Positions 27,190-39,014 of a stretch of DNA of 64,000 nucleotides are shown in pieces. How positions within the stretch are numbered: position 1 is the stretch's first letter; the number at the start of each line of letters is the position of its first letter. Below the pieces are notes generated by a model. That model did not search any database. It worked only from the letters and a program-made list of their open reading frames with translations, and had not been told where the DNA came from. Made by a program: the position numbers and the translations under genes. The stretch is from Shinella pollutisoli (lineage in GTDB: Bacteria; Pseudomonadota; Alphaproteobacteria; Rhizobiales; Rhizobiaceae): NCBI RefSeq assembly GCF_024609765.1, contig NZ_JANFDG010000008.1, forward strand, positions 62,001 through 126,000, in the 5' to 3' direction.

Positions 27190-28383
27190 ATGGGCAAGGA
27201 CTGGGACAGGGTCTCGACGTATCCCGACCATGGCGTTTCGGACCGGCTCGAGGCCCTCGTCGCCGGCGGCGAGCTGAAGCCCGACGCCGCGCAGAAGGCG
27301 ATCGCGCTGCGCTTCGACCGGCTGCTCGCCGAGGTCCACGCCCAGCGCCCGGCGCGCAAGTCGAGCGCGCTCGGCTGGCTCTTCGCCTCCCGCAAGCCGG
27401 CGACCGCCAGCGCCCCGCGGGGGCTCTACATCCACGGCGGCGTCGGGCGCGGCAAGACGATGCTGATGGACATGTTCTTCGAGCTCGCACCCGTCCGGCG
27501 CAAGCGCCGCGCCCATTTCCACGAGTTCATGGCCGACGTCCACGAGCGCATCCACAAGCACCGCCAGGCGCTGAAGGCGGGCGAGACGCGGCAGGCCGAT
27601 CCCGTGCCGCCGGTCGCCGCAAGCCTCGTCGAGGAGGCGCGGCTCCTCTGCTTCGACGAGTTCTCCGTGACCGACATCGCCGACGCGATGATCCTGTCGC
27701 GCCTCTTCGGCGAGCTTTTCGCCCGCGGCTGCATTCTCGTGGCGACCTCCAACGTGGAGCCGGACGATCTCTACCGGGACGGGCTCAACCGCGGCCTGTT
27801 CCTGCCCTTCGTGTCCCTGCTGAAGCAGCATGTCGAGATCGTCGCCCTCGATTCCCTCACCGACTACCGGATGGAGAAGGACGCCGGCCTGCCCGTCTTC
27901 CGCCACCCGCTCGGCCCGGAGGCCGACATGGCGATGGACGCCGCCTGGATGCGCGCGACGGCCGGGAGACCGGCGGGTCCGGACACCATCTCCTTCCGCG
28001 GCCGCAGCATTCCCGTGCCGATGGCGGCGGGCCGGGCGGCGCGCTTCTCCTTCGCCGATCTCTGCGAAAAGCCGCTCGGCGCCGCCGACTACCTGGCGAT
28101 CCTCTCGCGCTACGACACGCTCTTCCTCGACCGCATCCCGCCGCTCGGCGCCGACAAGCGCAACGAAACCAAGCGCTTCATCAACCTGGTCGACACGATC
28201 TACGACCAGCGCGCGCGCCTCTTCGCCTCCGCCGCGGCAGGTCCGGAGGCGCTGCTCGTCACCCGCAGGGGCACGGAGGGCTTCGAATTCGACCGAACGG
28301 TGTCGCGGCTGATGGAGATCCGCAGCACGGAATATCTCGCCGACCACCGCGCGCGATATGACGTTCCGACGACGGATCGATGA
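27190..28383 (+). CDS. zapE: AFG1/ZapE family ATPase
   Basis: A 397-residue P-loop ATPase. Walker A is GGVGRGKTMLMD (about residue 80), followed by the family motif RRAHFHEFMADVHERIH. Walker B is LLCFDEFSVTDIADAMIL and sensor I is VATSNVEPDDLYRDGL. In bacteria ZapE acts on the Z-ring; mitochondrial AFG1 helps degrade respiratory subunits. It lies 34 bases after the omp19 gene and directly upstream of the mdh-suc operon, as in many Rhizobiales. Confidence 0.93.
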   Translation: MGKDWDRVSTYPDHGVSDRLEALVAGGELKPDAAQKAIALRFDRLLAEVHAQRPARKSSALGWLFASRKPATASAPRGLYIHGGVGRGKTMLMDMFFELAPVRRKRRAHFHEFMADVHERIHKHRQALKAGETRQADPVPPVAASLVEEARLLCFDEFSVTDIADAMILSRLFGELFARGCILVATSNVEPDDLYRDGLNRGLFLPFVSLLKQHVEIVALDSLTDYRMEKDAGLPVFRHPLGPEADMAMDAAWMRATAGRPAGPDTISFRGRSIPVPMAAGRAARFSFADLCEKPLGAADYLAILSRYDTLFLDRIPPLGADKRNETKRFINLVDTIYDQRARLFASAAAGPEALLVTRRGTEGFEFDRTVSRLMEIRSTEYLADHRARYDVPTTDR

Positions 28384-28389
28384 CGGAAA

Positions 28390-28409
28390 TTCTTACGTTT
28401 ACGTAAGAA
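28390..28409. promoter_or_regulatory. perfect palindrome upstream of mdh, LiuR-like operator
   Basis: TTCTTACGT-TT-ACGTAAGAA is a perfect 9-bp inverted repeat with a 2-base centre, in a locally AT-rich region, 18 bases upstream of a plausible -35. Its core TTACG-TTTA-CGTAA resembles operators of MerR-family LiuR regulators of branched-chain/acyl-CoA catabolism, recalled from comparative genomics. It could also weakly terminate zapE, but no U tract follows on the plus strand. Confidence 0.5.
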
Positions 28410-28426
28410 AAAGTACATCTAACCGA

Positions 28427-28454
28427 TTGAAATACCTCACATCCAAAGTATTGG
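28427..28454 (+). promoter_or_regulatory. candidate promoter of mdh-sucCDAB
   Basis: TTGAAA (28427-28432), a 16-base spacer and TATTGG (28449-28454) lie about 100 bases upstream of mdh, in an AT-rich gap. The -10 is poor, so this is only a candidate. The leader would be about 95 nt. Confidence 0.4.
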
Positions 28455-28458
28455 TTGA

Positions 28459-29520
<1,062 letters not shown>

Positions 29521-29533
29521 TAGGACCTCTCCC

Positions 29534-30730
29534 ATGAACATCCATGAATACCAGGCCAAGGCTCTGCTGAAGAGCTTTGGCGCGCCGGTCGCCGAAGGGG
29601 TGGCCATCTTCTCCGCCGACGAGGCGGAAGCCGCCGCGAAGAAGCTTCCCGGCCCGCTCTACGTGGTCAAGAGCCAGATCCACGCCGGCGGCCGCGGCAA
29701 GGGCAAGTTCAAGGAACTCGGCCCCGAGGCGAAGGGTGGCGTGCGCCTTGCCAAGAGCATCGACGAGGTCGTCGCCAACGCGAAGGAAATGCTCGGCAAC
29801 ACGCTCGTCACCAAGCAGACCGGCCCCGCCGGCAAGCAGGTGAACCGCCTCTACATCGAGGACGGCGCCGACATCGACCGCGAGCTCTACCTGTCGATCC
29901 TCGTCGACCGCTCGGTCGGCCAGGTCGCCTTCGTCGTCTCCACGGAAGGCGGCATGGACATCGAGACCGTCGCCCACGACACGCCGGAGAAGATCGTCAC
30001 CGTCGCGATCGACCCGGAGGCGGGCGTCACCGCCGAGAACCTCAAGGTGCTGACCGAGGCGCTGAAGCTGGACGGCGAGGCGAAGGCCGACGCGGAGAAG
30101 CTCTTCCCGATCCTCTACAAGGCCTTCGTCGAGAAGGACATGAGCCTTCTGGAAGTGAACCCGCTGATCGTCATGAAGAACGGCCGCGTGCGCGTCCTCG
30201 ACGCCAAGGTCTCCTTCGACGGCAACGCGCTGTTCCGCCATGAGGACATCGTGGCCCTGCGCGACACGACCGAGGAGGACGAGAAGGAGATCGAGGCCTC
30301 CAAGTACGACCTCGCCTATGTGGCGCTCGACGGCAACATCGGCTGTATGGTCAACGGCGCCGGCCTTGCCATGGCGACCATGGACATCATCAAGCTCTAC
30401 GGCGCCGAGCCCGCCAACTTCCTCGACGTCGGCGGCGGCGCCAGCAAGGAGAAGGTGACGGCGGCCTTCAAGATCATCACCGCCGACCCGGCCGTGAAGG
30501 GCATCCTCGTCAACATCTTCGGCGGCATCATGAAATGCGACGTCATCGCCGAAGGCGTGCTCGCGGCCGTCAAGGAAGTCGGCCTCAAGGTGCCGCTCGT
30601 CGTGCGCCTCGAAGGCACCAATGTCGAGCTTGGCAAGAAGATCATCAACGAATCGGGCCTCAACGTCATCTCCGCCGATGACCTCGACGACGCCGCCCAG
30701 AAGATCGTCGCCGCCGTGAAGGGAGCCTGA
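29534..30730 (+). CDS. sucC: succinyl-CoA synthetase (ADP-forming) beta subunit
   Basis: A 398-residue ATP-grasp subunit. [22 protein letters not shown] is the conserved N terminus, [11 protein letters not shown] the nucleotide-binding loop, and [15 protein letters not shown] the C-terminal CoA-ligase signature. It works with SucD to make ATP (or GTP) from succinyl-CoA. 13 bases after mdh, five before sucD. Confidence 0.98.
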   Translation: MNIHEYQAKALLKSFGAPVAEGVAIFSADEAEAAAKKLPGPLYVVKSQIHAGGRGKGKFKELGPEAKGGVRLAKSIDEVVANAKEMLGNTLVTKQTGPAGKQVNRLYIEDGADIDRELYLSILVDRSVGQVAFVVSTEGGMDIETVAHDTPEKIVTVAIDPEAGVTAENLKVLTEALKLDGEAKADAEKLFPILYKAFVEKDMSLLEVNPLIVMKNGRVRVLDAKVSFDGNALFRHEDIVALRDTTEEDEKEIEASKYDLAYVALDGNIGCMVNGAGLAMATMDIIKLYGAEPANFLDVGGGASKEKVTAAFKIITADPAVKGILVNIFGGIMKCDVIAEGVLAAVKEVGLKVPLVVRLEGTNVELGKKIINESGLNVISADDLDDAAQKIVAAVKGA

Positions 30731-30735
30731 GAACC

Positions 30736-31638
30736 ATGTCGATCCTCGTCAACAAAGACACCAAGGTCCTCGTCCAGGGCCTGACCGGCAAGACCGGCAC
30801 CTTCCACACCGAGCAGGCGCTCGCCTATCACGGCACCAAGATGGTCGGCGGCATCCACCCCTCCAAGGGCGGCACGAACTGGACCGGCTCCAAGGGCGAG
30901 ACCCTGCCGATCTTCGCTTCCGTCGCGGAAGGCAAGGAGAAGACCGGCGCGAATGCCTCGGTCATCTACGTGCCGCCGGCAGGGGCCGCCGCCGCGATCA
31001 TCGAGGCGATCGAGGCGGAGATCCCGCTGATCGTCTGCATCACGGAAGGCATCCCGGTCGCCGACATGGTCAAGGTCAAGGCCAGGCTCGACCGGTCGTC
31101 CTCGCGCCTCATCGGCCCGAACTGCCCCGGCGTGCTGACGCCGAACGAATGCAAGATCGGCATCATGCCGGGCAACATCTTCAAGAAGGGCTCGGTCGGC
31201 GTCCTCTCGCGCTCGGGAACCCTGACCTATGAAGCCGTGTTCCAGACCTCGAACGAGGGCCTCGGCCAGACGACGGCCGTCGGCATCGGCGGCGACCCGG
31301 TCAAGGGCACCGAGTTCATCGATGTCCTGGAAATGTTCCTCGCCGACGACGAGACCCAGTCGATCATCATGATCGGCGAGATCGGCGGCTCGGCCGAAGA
31401 GGAAGCGGCACAGTTCCTCAAGGACGAGGCGAAGCGCGGCCGCAAGAAGCCGATGGTCGGCTTCATCGCCGGCCGCACCGCCCCTCCCGGCCGCACCATG
31501 GGCCACGCAGGCGCCGTGATCTCCGGCGGCAAGGGCGGCGCCGAGGACAAGATCGCGGCGATGGAAGAGGCGGGCATCCGCGTCTCCCCCTCGCCGGCGC
31601 GCCTCGGCAAGACGCTGGTGGAAGTGCTCAAGGGCTGA
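30736..31638 (+). CDS. sucD: succinyl-CoA synthetase alpha subunit
   Basis: A 300-residue CoA-binding subunit. The phosphorylated histidine lies in [17 protein letters not shown], and the CoA-binding N terminus contains [18 protein letters not shown]. Full length. It is followed by a 262-base gap containing a RIME-like repeat before sucA, so sucAB may have reduced read-through or its own promoter. Confidence 0.98.
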   Translation: MSILVNKDTKVLVQGLTGKTGTFHTEQALAYHGTKMVGGIHPSKGGTNWTGSKGETLPIFASVAEGKEKTGANASVIYVPPAGAAAAIIEAIEAEIPLIVCITEGIPVADMVKVKARLDRSSSRLIGPNCPGVLTPNECKIGIMPGNIFKKGSVGVLSRSGTLTYEAVFQTSNEGLGQTTAVGIGGDPVKGTEFIDVLEMFLADDETQSIIMIGEIGGSAEEEAAQFLKDEAKRGRKKPMVGFIAGRTAPPGRTMGHAGAVISGGKGGAEDKIAAMEEAGIRVSPSPARLGKTLVEVLKG

Positions 31639-31655
31639 CCGGCAAAGCACAGGAG

Positions 31656-31771
31656 CCCCCTCGTCCGGCCCCTCGGGCCACCTTCTCCCCGGCGGGGAGA
31701 AGGAGATCGGAGACCTTGGCGAGTGTCACCTCTCCCCTCGGGGAGAAGGTGCCGGCAGGCGGATGAGGGGC
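31656..31771. repeat. RIME-like palindromic repeat, copy 2, between sucD and sucA
   Basis: Begins with CCCCCTCGTCCGGCCC and ends with GGCAGGCGGATGAGGGGC, with inner hairpins CTTCTCCCCGGCGGGGAGAAG and CTCTCCCCTCGGGGAGA. The modules match the copies at 7562 and 42192. It sits inside what is otherwise a continuous TCA operon. Confidence 0.78.
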
Positions 31772-31900
31772 TGACAAGCAGGAAAGGCCGGTTAAGATCA
31801 TCGGCCGATCCGTCTCTACCCGGCCTCGGCCGGGCGGCAAGCCGGGGATAATCCGGTCAACACGATCGTTCGGGAGGCGGGTCCACGCCCGCAAGACACC

Positions 31901-34897
31901 ATGGCACGGCAAGACGCCAACGAGCAATTCCTCGCCACCTCCTTCCTCGACGGGGCGAACGCGGCCTATATCGAGCAGCTCTACGCCAGGTACGAGGCCG
32001 ATCCCGCCTCGGTCGGCGCGGAGTGGCAGGCCTTCTTCAAGTCGCTGGAGGACCAGCCTTCCGATGTGGTGAAGGCCGCCCGGGGCGCCTCCTGGAAGAA
32101 GCCCAACTGGCCGATCGCCGCCAACGGCGAGCTCGTCTCCGCGCTCGACGGCAACTGGGGCGTCGCCGAGCAGGTCATCGAGAAGAAGGTGCGGGCGAAG
32201 GCGGAAGCCGCGGCCGCCCAGACCGGCGCGCCCGTCGACCAGGCGGCCGTCAACCAGGCGGCGCGCGACAGCGTGCGCGCCATCATGATGATCCGCGCCT
32301 ACCGCGCCCGCGGCCACCTGCACGCCAATCTCGACCCGCTCGGCCTCGCCGACCCGGTGGAGGACTACGACGAGCTGTCGCCGAAGAGCTACGGCTTCAC
32401 CGAGGCCGATCTCGACCGCAAGATCTTCATCGACAACGTGCTCGGCCTCGAATACGCGACCGTGCGCGAAATGGTCGACATCCTCACGCGCACCTACTGC
32501 TCGACCATCGGCGTCGAGTTCATGCACATCTCCAACCCCGAGGAGAAGGCCTGGATCCAGGAGCGCATCGAGGGGCCGGACAAGGGTGTCGACTTCACGC
32601 CCGAGGGCAAGAAGGCGATCCTGCAGAAGCTGATCGAGGCGGAAGGCTTCGAGCAGTTCATCGACGTCAAGTACAAGGGCACGAAGCGCTTCGGCCTCGA
32701 CGGCGGCGAGTCGCTGATCCCGGCGCTGGAGCAGATCACCAAGCGCGGCGGCCAGCTCGGCCTCAAGGAGATCGTGCTCGGCATGGCCCACCGCGGCCGC
32801 CTCAATGTGCTGACCAACGTGATGGCCAAGCCTCACCGCGCCGTCTTCCACGAGTTCAAGGGCGGCTCCTACGCGCCGGACGACGTGGAGGGCTCGGGCG
32901 ACGTGAAGTACCACCTCGGCGCCTCCTCGGACCGCGAGTTCGACGGCAACAAGGTGCACCTGTCGCTGACGGCCAACCCCTCGCATCTCGAGATCGTCAA
33001 CCCGGTCGTCATGGGCAAGGCCCGCGCCAAGCAGGACGTGATGGCGACCGTCTTCGAGGGCGACATCATCCCGCTGCGCGAGCGCGTCAAGGTGCTGCCG
33101 CTGCTGCTCCACGGCGACGCCGCCTTCGCCGGCCAGGGCGTCGTGGCCGAGTGCCTCGGCCTTTCCGGCCTGCGCGGCCACCGGGTCGCCGGCACGCTGC
33201 ATTTCATCATCAACAACCAGATCGGCTTCACCACCAATCCGGCCTTCTCGCGCTCGTCGCCCTATCCGTCCGACGTCGCCAAGATGATCGAGGCGCCGAT
33301 CTTCCACGTCAACGGCGACGACCCGGAGGCGGTCGTCTATGCCGCGAAGGTGGCGACCGAGTTCCGGATGAAGTTCCACAAGCCGGTCGTCATCGACATG
33401 TTCTGCTACCGCCGGTTCGGCCACAACGAGGGCGACGAGCCGGCGTTCACGCAGCCGAAGATGTACAAGGCGATCCGCGCCCACAAGACGGTCGTGCAGC
33501 TCTACAGCGAGCGGCTGATCGCCGAGGGCCTGATCACCGAGGGCGAGTTCGAGAAGATGAAGGCCGACTGGCGCGCCAACCTCGAGCAGGAATTCGAGGC
33601 CGGCCAGTCCTACAAGCCGAACAAGGCCGACTGGCTCGACGGCGCCTGGTCCGGGCTTCGCACCGCCGACAACCAGGACGAGCAGCGCCGCGGCAAGACC
33701 TCCGTGCCGATGAAGCAGCTGAAGGAGATCGGCCGCAAGCTCTCCACCATCCCGGAGGGCTTCCACGCCCACCGCACCATCCAGCGCTTCATGGACAACC
33801 GCGCGCAGATGATCGAGACCGGCGAGGGCATCGACTGGGCGATGGCCGAGGCGCTCGCCTTCGGCACGCTCTGCGTCGAGGGCACGAAGATCCGCCTCTC
33901 CGGCCAGGACTGCGAGCGCGGCACCTTCTCGCAGCGCCACACGGTGCTCTACGACCAGGAGACCGAGGAGCGCTACATCCCGCTCGCCAACCTCTCGCCG
34001 ACCCAGGCCCGCTACGAGGTCATCAACTCGATGCTCTCCGAAGAGGCCGTGCTCGGCTTCGAATACGGCTACTCGCTGGCGCGGCCGAACGCGCTGACGC
34101 TGTGGGAAGCGCAGTTCGGCGACTTCGCCAACGGCGCGCAGGTCGTCTTCGACCAGTTCATCTCGTCGGGCGAGCGCAAGTGGCTGCGCATGTCGGGCCT
34201 CGTCTGCCTCCTGCCGCACGGCTACGAGGGCCAGGGACCGGAGCACTCCTCCGCCCGCCTGGAGCGCTGGCTGCAGATGTGCGCCGAGGACAACATGCAG
34301 GTCGCCAACGTCACGACGCCGGCGAACTATTTCCACATCCTGCGCCGCCAGGTGAAGCGCGACTTCCGCAAGCCGCTGATCATGATGACGCCGAAGTCGC
34401 TGCTGCGCCACAAGCGCGCCGTCTCGTCGCTGTCGGAGATGGCGGGCGACACCTCCTTCCACCGCCTGCTCTGGGACGACGCCGAGGTCATCAAGGACGG
34501 CCCGATCAAGCTGCAGAAGGACGCGAAGATCCGCCGCGTCGTCATGTGCACCGGCAAGGTCTACTACGACCTCCTGGAGGAGCGCGAGAAGCGCGGCATC
34601 GACGACATCTACCTCCTGCGCCTGGAACAGCTCTATCCGTTCCCGGCCAAGGCGCTGATCAACGAGCTCTCCCGCTTCCGCAACGCCGAGATGGTCTGGT
34701 GCCAGGAGGAGCCCAAGAACATGGGCGCCTGGGCCTTCATCGATCCCTATCTGGAATGGGTGCTCGCCCATATCGACGCCAAGTACCAGCGCGTGCGCTA
34801 CACCGGCCGCCCGGCCGCGGCGTCGCCCGCGACGGGCCTGATGTCGAAGCACCTCGCGCAGCTCGCAGCCTTCCTCGAGGACGCGCTGGGCGGCTGA
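31901..34897 (+). CDS. sucA: 2-oxoglutarate dehydrogenase E1 component
   Basis: Thiamine-diphosphate decarboxylase of the 2-oxoglutarate dehydrogenase complex, 998 residues. The N-terminal FLDGANAAYIEQLYARYEADP segment is the SucA-specific helix. GMAHRGRLNVL and the NGDDPEAVVYA...INNQIGF region carry the cofactor-binding residues, and the C-terminal transketolase-like part follows. It acts with SucB and Lpd. About 130 bases separate the start from the upstream RIME copy. Confidence 0.98.
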   Translation: MARQDANEQFLATSFLDGANAAYIEQLYARYEADPASVGAEWQAFFKSLEDQPSDVVKAARGASWKKPNWPIAANGELVSALDGNWGVAEQVIEKKVRAKAEAAAAQTGAPVDQAAVNQAARDSVRAIMMIRAYRARGHLHANLDPLGLADPVEDYDELSPKSYGFTEADLDRKIFIDNVLGLEYATVREMVDILTRTYCSTIGVEFMHISNPEEKAWIQERIEGPDKGVDFTPEGKKAILQKLIEAEGFEQFIDVKYKGTKRFGLDGGESLIPALEQITKRGGQLGLKEIVLGMAHRGRLNVLTNVMAKPHRAVFHEFKGGSYAPDDVEGSGDVKYHLGASSDREFDGNKVHLSLTANPSHLEIVNPVVMGKARAKQDVMATVFEGDIIPLRERVKVLPLLLHGDAAFAGQGVVAECLGLSGLRGHRVAGTLHFIINNQIGFTTNPAFSRSSPYPSDVAKMIEAPIFHVNGDDPEAVVYAAKVATEFRMKFHKPVVIDMFCYRRFGHNEGDEPAFTQPKMYKAIRAHKTVVQLYSERLIAEGLITEGEFEKMKADWRANLEQEFEAGQSYKPNKADWLDGAWSGLRTADNQDEQRRGKTSVPMKQLKEIGRKLSTIPEGFHAHRTIQRFMDNRAQMIETGEGIDWAMAEALAFGTLCVEGTKIRLSGQDCERGTFSQRHTVLYDQETEERYIPLANLSPTQARYEVINSMLSEEAVLGFEYGYSLARPNALTLWEAQFGDFANGAQVVFDQFISSGERKWLRMSGLVCLLPHGYEGQGPEHSSARLERWLQMCAEDNMQVANVTTPANYFHILRRQVKRDFRKPLIMMTPKSLLRHKRAVSSLSEMAGDTSFHRLLWDDAEVIKDGPIKLQKDAKIRRVVMCTGKVYYDLLEEREKRGIDDIYLLRLEQLYPFPAKALINELSRFRNAEMVWCQEEPKNMGAWAFIDPYLEWVLAHIDAKYQRVRYTGRPAAASPATGLMSKHLAQLAAFLEDALGG

Positions 34898-34949
34898 GCC
34901 GCCCCGCCCTATGTAACCACGATAAAGAATCACGAACGGAACCTAACTC

Positions 34950-36170
<1,221 letters not shown>

Positions 36171-36182
36171 GAGGAGGCTCCC

Positions 36183-36587
36183 ATGGAGGCGGCATCTTCG
36201 CCCCTTCTCCCGCTTCTCGCATGGAGCGTGCTGCTGCTCGTCCTCCATGTCGGGCTCCAGGGCATGCTCGCCACGAAGGAGCTCGGCGCCGAGTGGAACG
36301 CCGGCCCGCGCGACGACGCGCGCAAGCCGGCCGGCAAGCTCACCGGCCGCGCCGCGCGCGCCTCGGCGAATTTCCGCGAGACCTATCCCGCCTTCGTGGC
36401 GCTTTCGCTGGCGCTGGCGGTTTCGGGCGACCCGTCCGGATGGGGACTTGCCGGCGCATGGTTGTGGTTCGCCGCCAGGCTGGTCTATCTTCCGCTCTAC
36501 CTGGCGGGCATCCCCTATGTCCGGTCGCTCGTCTGGCTCGGCGCGCTCGTCGGTCTGCTGGTCATGGCGGGGGTCCTGATCCTCTAG
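36183..36587 (+). CDS. MAPEG family membrane protein
   Basis: A 134-residue protein with about four hydrophobic segments. The pattern GRAARASANFRETYPAFVALSLAL is the MAPEG signature (R-x-x-x-N-x-x-E). Eukaryotic relatives are glutathione transferases and eicosanoid enzymes; the bacterial role is unknown. It starts 12 bases after sucB with GAGAGGAGG upstream and is co-transcribed with the TCA genes. Confidence 0.87.
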   Translation: MEAASSPLLPLLAWSVLLLVLHVGLQGMLATKELGAEWNAGPRDDARKPAGKLTGRAARASANFRETYPAFVALSLALAVSGDPSGWGLAGAWLWFAARLVYLPLYLAGIPYVRSLVWLGALVGLLVMAGVLIL

Positions 36588-36686
36588 GGCATGTCCGGCG
36601 CACCGGGATGCTCCGGGCTTTTGTTTAACCGCATGATCCGTCGCCGAAACGATAAGGCGGCCGGGCATGCTCCGGGAGACGCAGGC

Positions 36687-37109
36687 ATGGCATTCACCGA
36701 CATCCCTCCGCTCCAGCCGCATATCTGCGTCAGGGGCGGGCTCGAGGCGATCGCCTTCTACGAGCGGGCGTTCGGTGCGGCGAACACGTTCCGCCAGCTC
36801 GCCGAGGACGGCAGGCGCGTCATGCACGCCAATCTTTCCATCTACGGCGGCGAGGTTATGCTGCACGACGAGTTCCCGGAATTCGACATGTCCGTCAGCG
36901 CCCCGCCGACGATCGGCGGCACCGCCGTCGCCGTCAGCGTCAACCTGCCGGAGCCGGCGGCCGTGGACGCGGCCTTCGCGAAGGCGGTCGAGGCGGGCGC
37001 GCAGGGCCTGATGCCGCCCTCCGACACGTTCTGGGGCGCCCGCTACGCCCGCATCGCCGATCCCTTCGGTCACGTCTGGGCCTTCAACGCCCCGCTGGAG
37101 CAGACATGA
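36687..37109 (+). CDS. VOC superfamily protein, PhnB/glyoxalase-like
   Basis: A 140-residue vicinal-oxygen-chelate protein. LQPHICVRGGLEAIAFYERAFGA, HANLSIYGGEVMLHDE and the C-terminal RIADPFGHVWAF are typical of PhnB-like VOC proteins. The histidine-glutamate metal set of true glyoxalase I is not complete, so the reaction is unknown. The ATG at 36687 matches the family N terminus; the upstream frame is non-coding. The stop overlaps the LysE start. Confidence 0.83.
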   Translation: MAFTDIPPLQPHICVRGGLEAIAFYERAFGAANTFRQLAEDGRRVMHANLSIYGGEVMLHDEFPEFDMSVSAPPTIGGTAVAVSVNLPEPAAVDAAFAKAVEAGAQGLMPPSDTFWGARYARIADPFGHVWAFNAPLEQT

Positions 37110-37747
37110 GCAGCTACCTGATCGAACTCGCCTCGCTGATGGCGATCTTCGCCTTCGCCATCGTCTCGCCCGGCGCGGACCTCGCCATGGTCATGCGCCA
37201 GTCGCTCGTGCACGGGCGCCGCGCGGCCGTCGTCACCGCCTTCGGCATCGGCACGGCGCTGATGATGCACGTCACCTACACGATCCTCGGCCTGGGGCTG
37301 ATCATCTCGCAGTCGATCTACCTCTTCAACATCGTCAAATGGTGCGGCGTCGCCTATCTGGTCTATATCGGCGTCAAGGCGCTCAGGGCCGGAAAGTCCG
37401 ACCTGACCGTCGCACCGGCGGAGGCCGGCGAGACGAAGGCCCGCCAGTCGGCGCTCAAGGCCTTCAGCCTCGGCTTCCTCGCCAATGCGCTGAACCCCAA
37501 GGCCGTGTTCTTCTTCCTGTCGATCTTCTCGACGGTGGTCGGCGCCCATACGCCGATCCCGGTCAAGTTCGGCTACGGCCTCGTGATGGCGACCTGCCTC
37601 ATCGCCTGGTTCGTCGGCGTGGCGCTGTTCATGACGACGCCGCGCATGCGGGCGGCCTTCTCGCGCATGAGCCGGTGGATCGACCGGGCGAGCGGCCTCG
37701 TCTTCATCGCGCTCGGCATCAAGCTCGCGACCGAGAAGGCGCACTGA
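37106..37747 (+). CDS. LysE/RhtB family exporter, second copy
   Basis: A 213-residue protein with about six membrane segments. The family motif is IVSPGADLAMVMRQSLVHGRRAAV near the N terminus, and NALNPKAVFFFLSIF is the conserved mid-segment. It overlaps the VOC gene by four bases (ATGA) and precedes a small secreted protein by three bases. Probably exports an amino acid; the substrate is unknown. It differs clearly in sequence from the copy at 3034. Confidence 0.88.
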   Translation: MSSYLIELASLMAIFAFAIVSPGADLAMVMRQSLVHGRRAAVVTAFGIGTALMMHVTYTILGLGLIISQSIYLFNIVKWCGVAYLVYIGVKALRAGKSDLTVAPAEAGETKARQSALKAFSLGFLANALNPKAVFFFLSIFSTVVGAHTPIPVKFGYGLVMATCLIAWFVGVALFMTTPRMRAAFSRMSRWIDRASGLVFIALGIKLATEKAH

Positions 37748-37750
37748 GCC

Positions 37751-38242
37751 ATGCGCGCCCTCATCGTCCTTGCCGCCTCGCTCGCCGCAGGCACGGCCTG
37801 CGCCGCCGAATGCCGGCAGGAGCAGGCGGTCTATGCGGACCGCGACGGCGCCTATGAGCTCGCCTTCGAGCCCGTCGGCTCCGACGCCGCGGCGACGAGC
37901 CATCACTTCAAGCTGACGGTTCTGGCGGGCGGCACCGTCCTCGACGGCATCGTCATGCCCGGCGACGACCCGGCGCGCTCCAACGGCATGATCCTGCACG
38001 ACTGCCCGGAAGGCGACGCGACGGGCGAGGAGATCGCCGCCTGCACCGTCTGGGAAGGCGTGATCTACGCGCTCGACGGCGCGAACGAGGCGGGCCTCCT
38101 GCCCGGGGAGGGCGAAGCGGCCGCCGGTCGCCTGCTTCTTTCCGGCCTCGGCCCGTCGCTGCGCTATTCCCGCCTCTGGGATCAGGGCAAGGCGACCGTC
38201 GTCCCCTGGGACGTCTTCACGCGGAAAGGATGCGACGCATGA
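37751..38242 (+). CDS. hypothetical secreted protein
   Basis: A 163-residue protein with a signal peptide ([20 protein letters not shown], cut near residue 19). Mature cysteines occur in AECRQEQ, HDCPEGD and AACTVWEG and at KGCDA near the C terminus, suggesting two periplasmic disulphides. No family was recognised. It lies between the LysE gene and the SDR with a 4-base overlap to the latter, so it is part of the same operon. Confidence 0.7.
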   Translation: MRALIVLAASLAAGTACAAECRQEQAVYADRDGAYELAFEPVGSDAAATSHHFKLTVLAGGTVLDGIVMPGDDPARSNGMILHDCPEGDATGEEIAACTVWEGVIYALDGANEAGLLPGEGEAAAGRLLLSGLGPSLRYSRLWDQGKATVVPWDVFTRKGCDA

Positions 38243-38991
38243 GCGAGGCCCGGGTTCTTCTCGTCACCGGCGGCAGCCGCGGCATCGGCGCGAGCGTCTG
38301 CCGGCTTGCGGGCGCTGCCGGCTGGCAGGTCGCCGTGAACTACGTCTCCAACGCCGCGGCCGCCGAGGCCGTGGTCGACGACATCCGCGCCGGCGGCGGC
38401 TCGGCCGTCACCGTGCAGGGCGACGTCGGCAGCGAGCTCGGCCTCGCCTCGATCTTCTCCGCCGTCGACGGCACCTTCGGCAGGCTCGACGGGCTCGTCA
38501 ACAATGCCGGCATCATCGGCCTGCCGCAGCGGGTGGACGAGATCTCGTCCGAGCGGCTGGAGCGGATGTTCGCCGTCAACGTCATCGGCTCGTTCCGCGC
38601 CGCCCAAGAGGCCGTGCGGCGCATGTCGACGCGCCACGGCGGGCGCGGCGGGGCGATCGTCAACATCTCCTCCATGGCGGCGCTGATCGGCGCGGCCGGC
38701 CAGTATGTCGACTATGCCGCGAGCAAGGGCGCGATCGAGAGCTTCACCGTCGGCCTCGCCCGCGAGGTCGCGGCGGAAGGCGTCCGCGTCAACCTCGTGC
38801 GCCCCGGCATCATCGACACCGACATCCATGCCTCCGGCGGCCTGCCGGACCGGGCGCGCGAGATGGCGGCGTCCATCCCCATGCAGCGCCCCGGCACCGC
38901 CGACGAGGTCGCGGACGCCATCCTCTATCTTCTCTCCGATGCGGCATCCTATGTGACGGGTGCCGCCCTCAACGTCAGCGGCGGCCGCTAG
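38239..38991 (+). CDS. short-chain dehydrogenase/reductase (SDR)
   Basis: A 250-residue classical SDR. The cofactor motif [12 protein letters not shown] is near residue 12, NNAG follows, the catalytic serine is in NISSMAAL, and the catalytic [10 protein letters not shown] carries the Y-x-x-x-K pair. An arginine-poor loop after beta-2 gives no clear NAD/NADP preference. The ATG at 38239 overlaps the previous stop (ATGA) and has GGAAAGGA at the right distance; an ATG three codons earlier lies in the ribosome site. Confidence 0.88.
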   Translation: MSEARVLLVTGGSRGIGASVCRLAGAAGWQVAVNYVSNAAAAEAVVDDIRAGGGSAVTVQGDVGSELGLASIFSAVDGTFGRLDGLVNNAGIIGLPQRVDEISSERLERMFAVNVIGSFRAAQEAVRRMSTRHGGRGGAIVNISSMAALIGAAGQYVDYAASKGAIESFTVGLAREVAAEGVRVNLVRPGIIDTDIHASGGLPDRAREMAASIPMQRPGTADEVADAILYLLSDAASYVTGAALNVSGGR

Positions 38992-39014
38992 GCCCCGTCC
39001 AGGAAGGACTTGTC

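Noticed and set aside
31628-34933. 1101-codon open frame antisense to sucA
   Set aside because: It is a high-GC shadow: it covers sucA with intact E1 motifs on the other strand, has an Arg/Ala/His/Asp-rich composition and no family signature.
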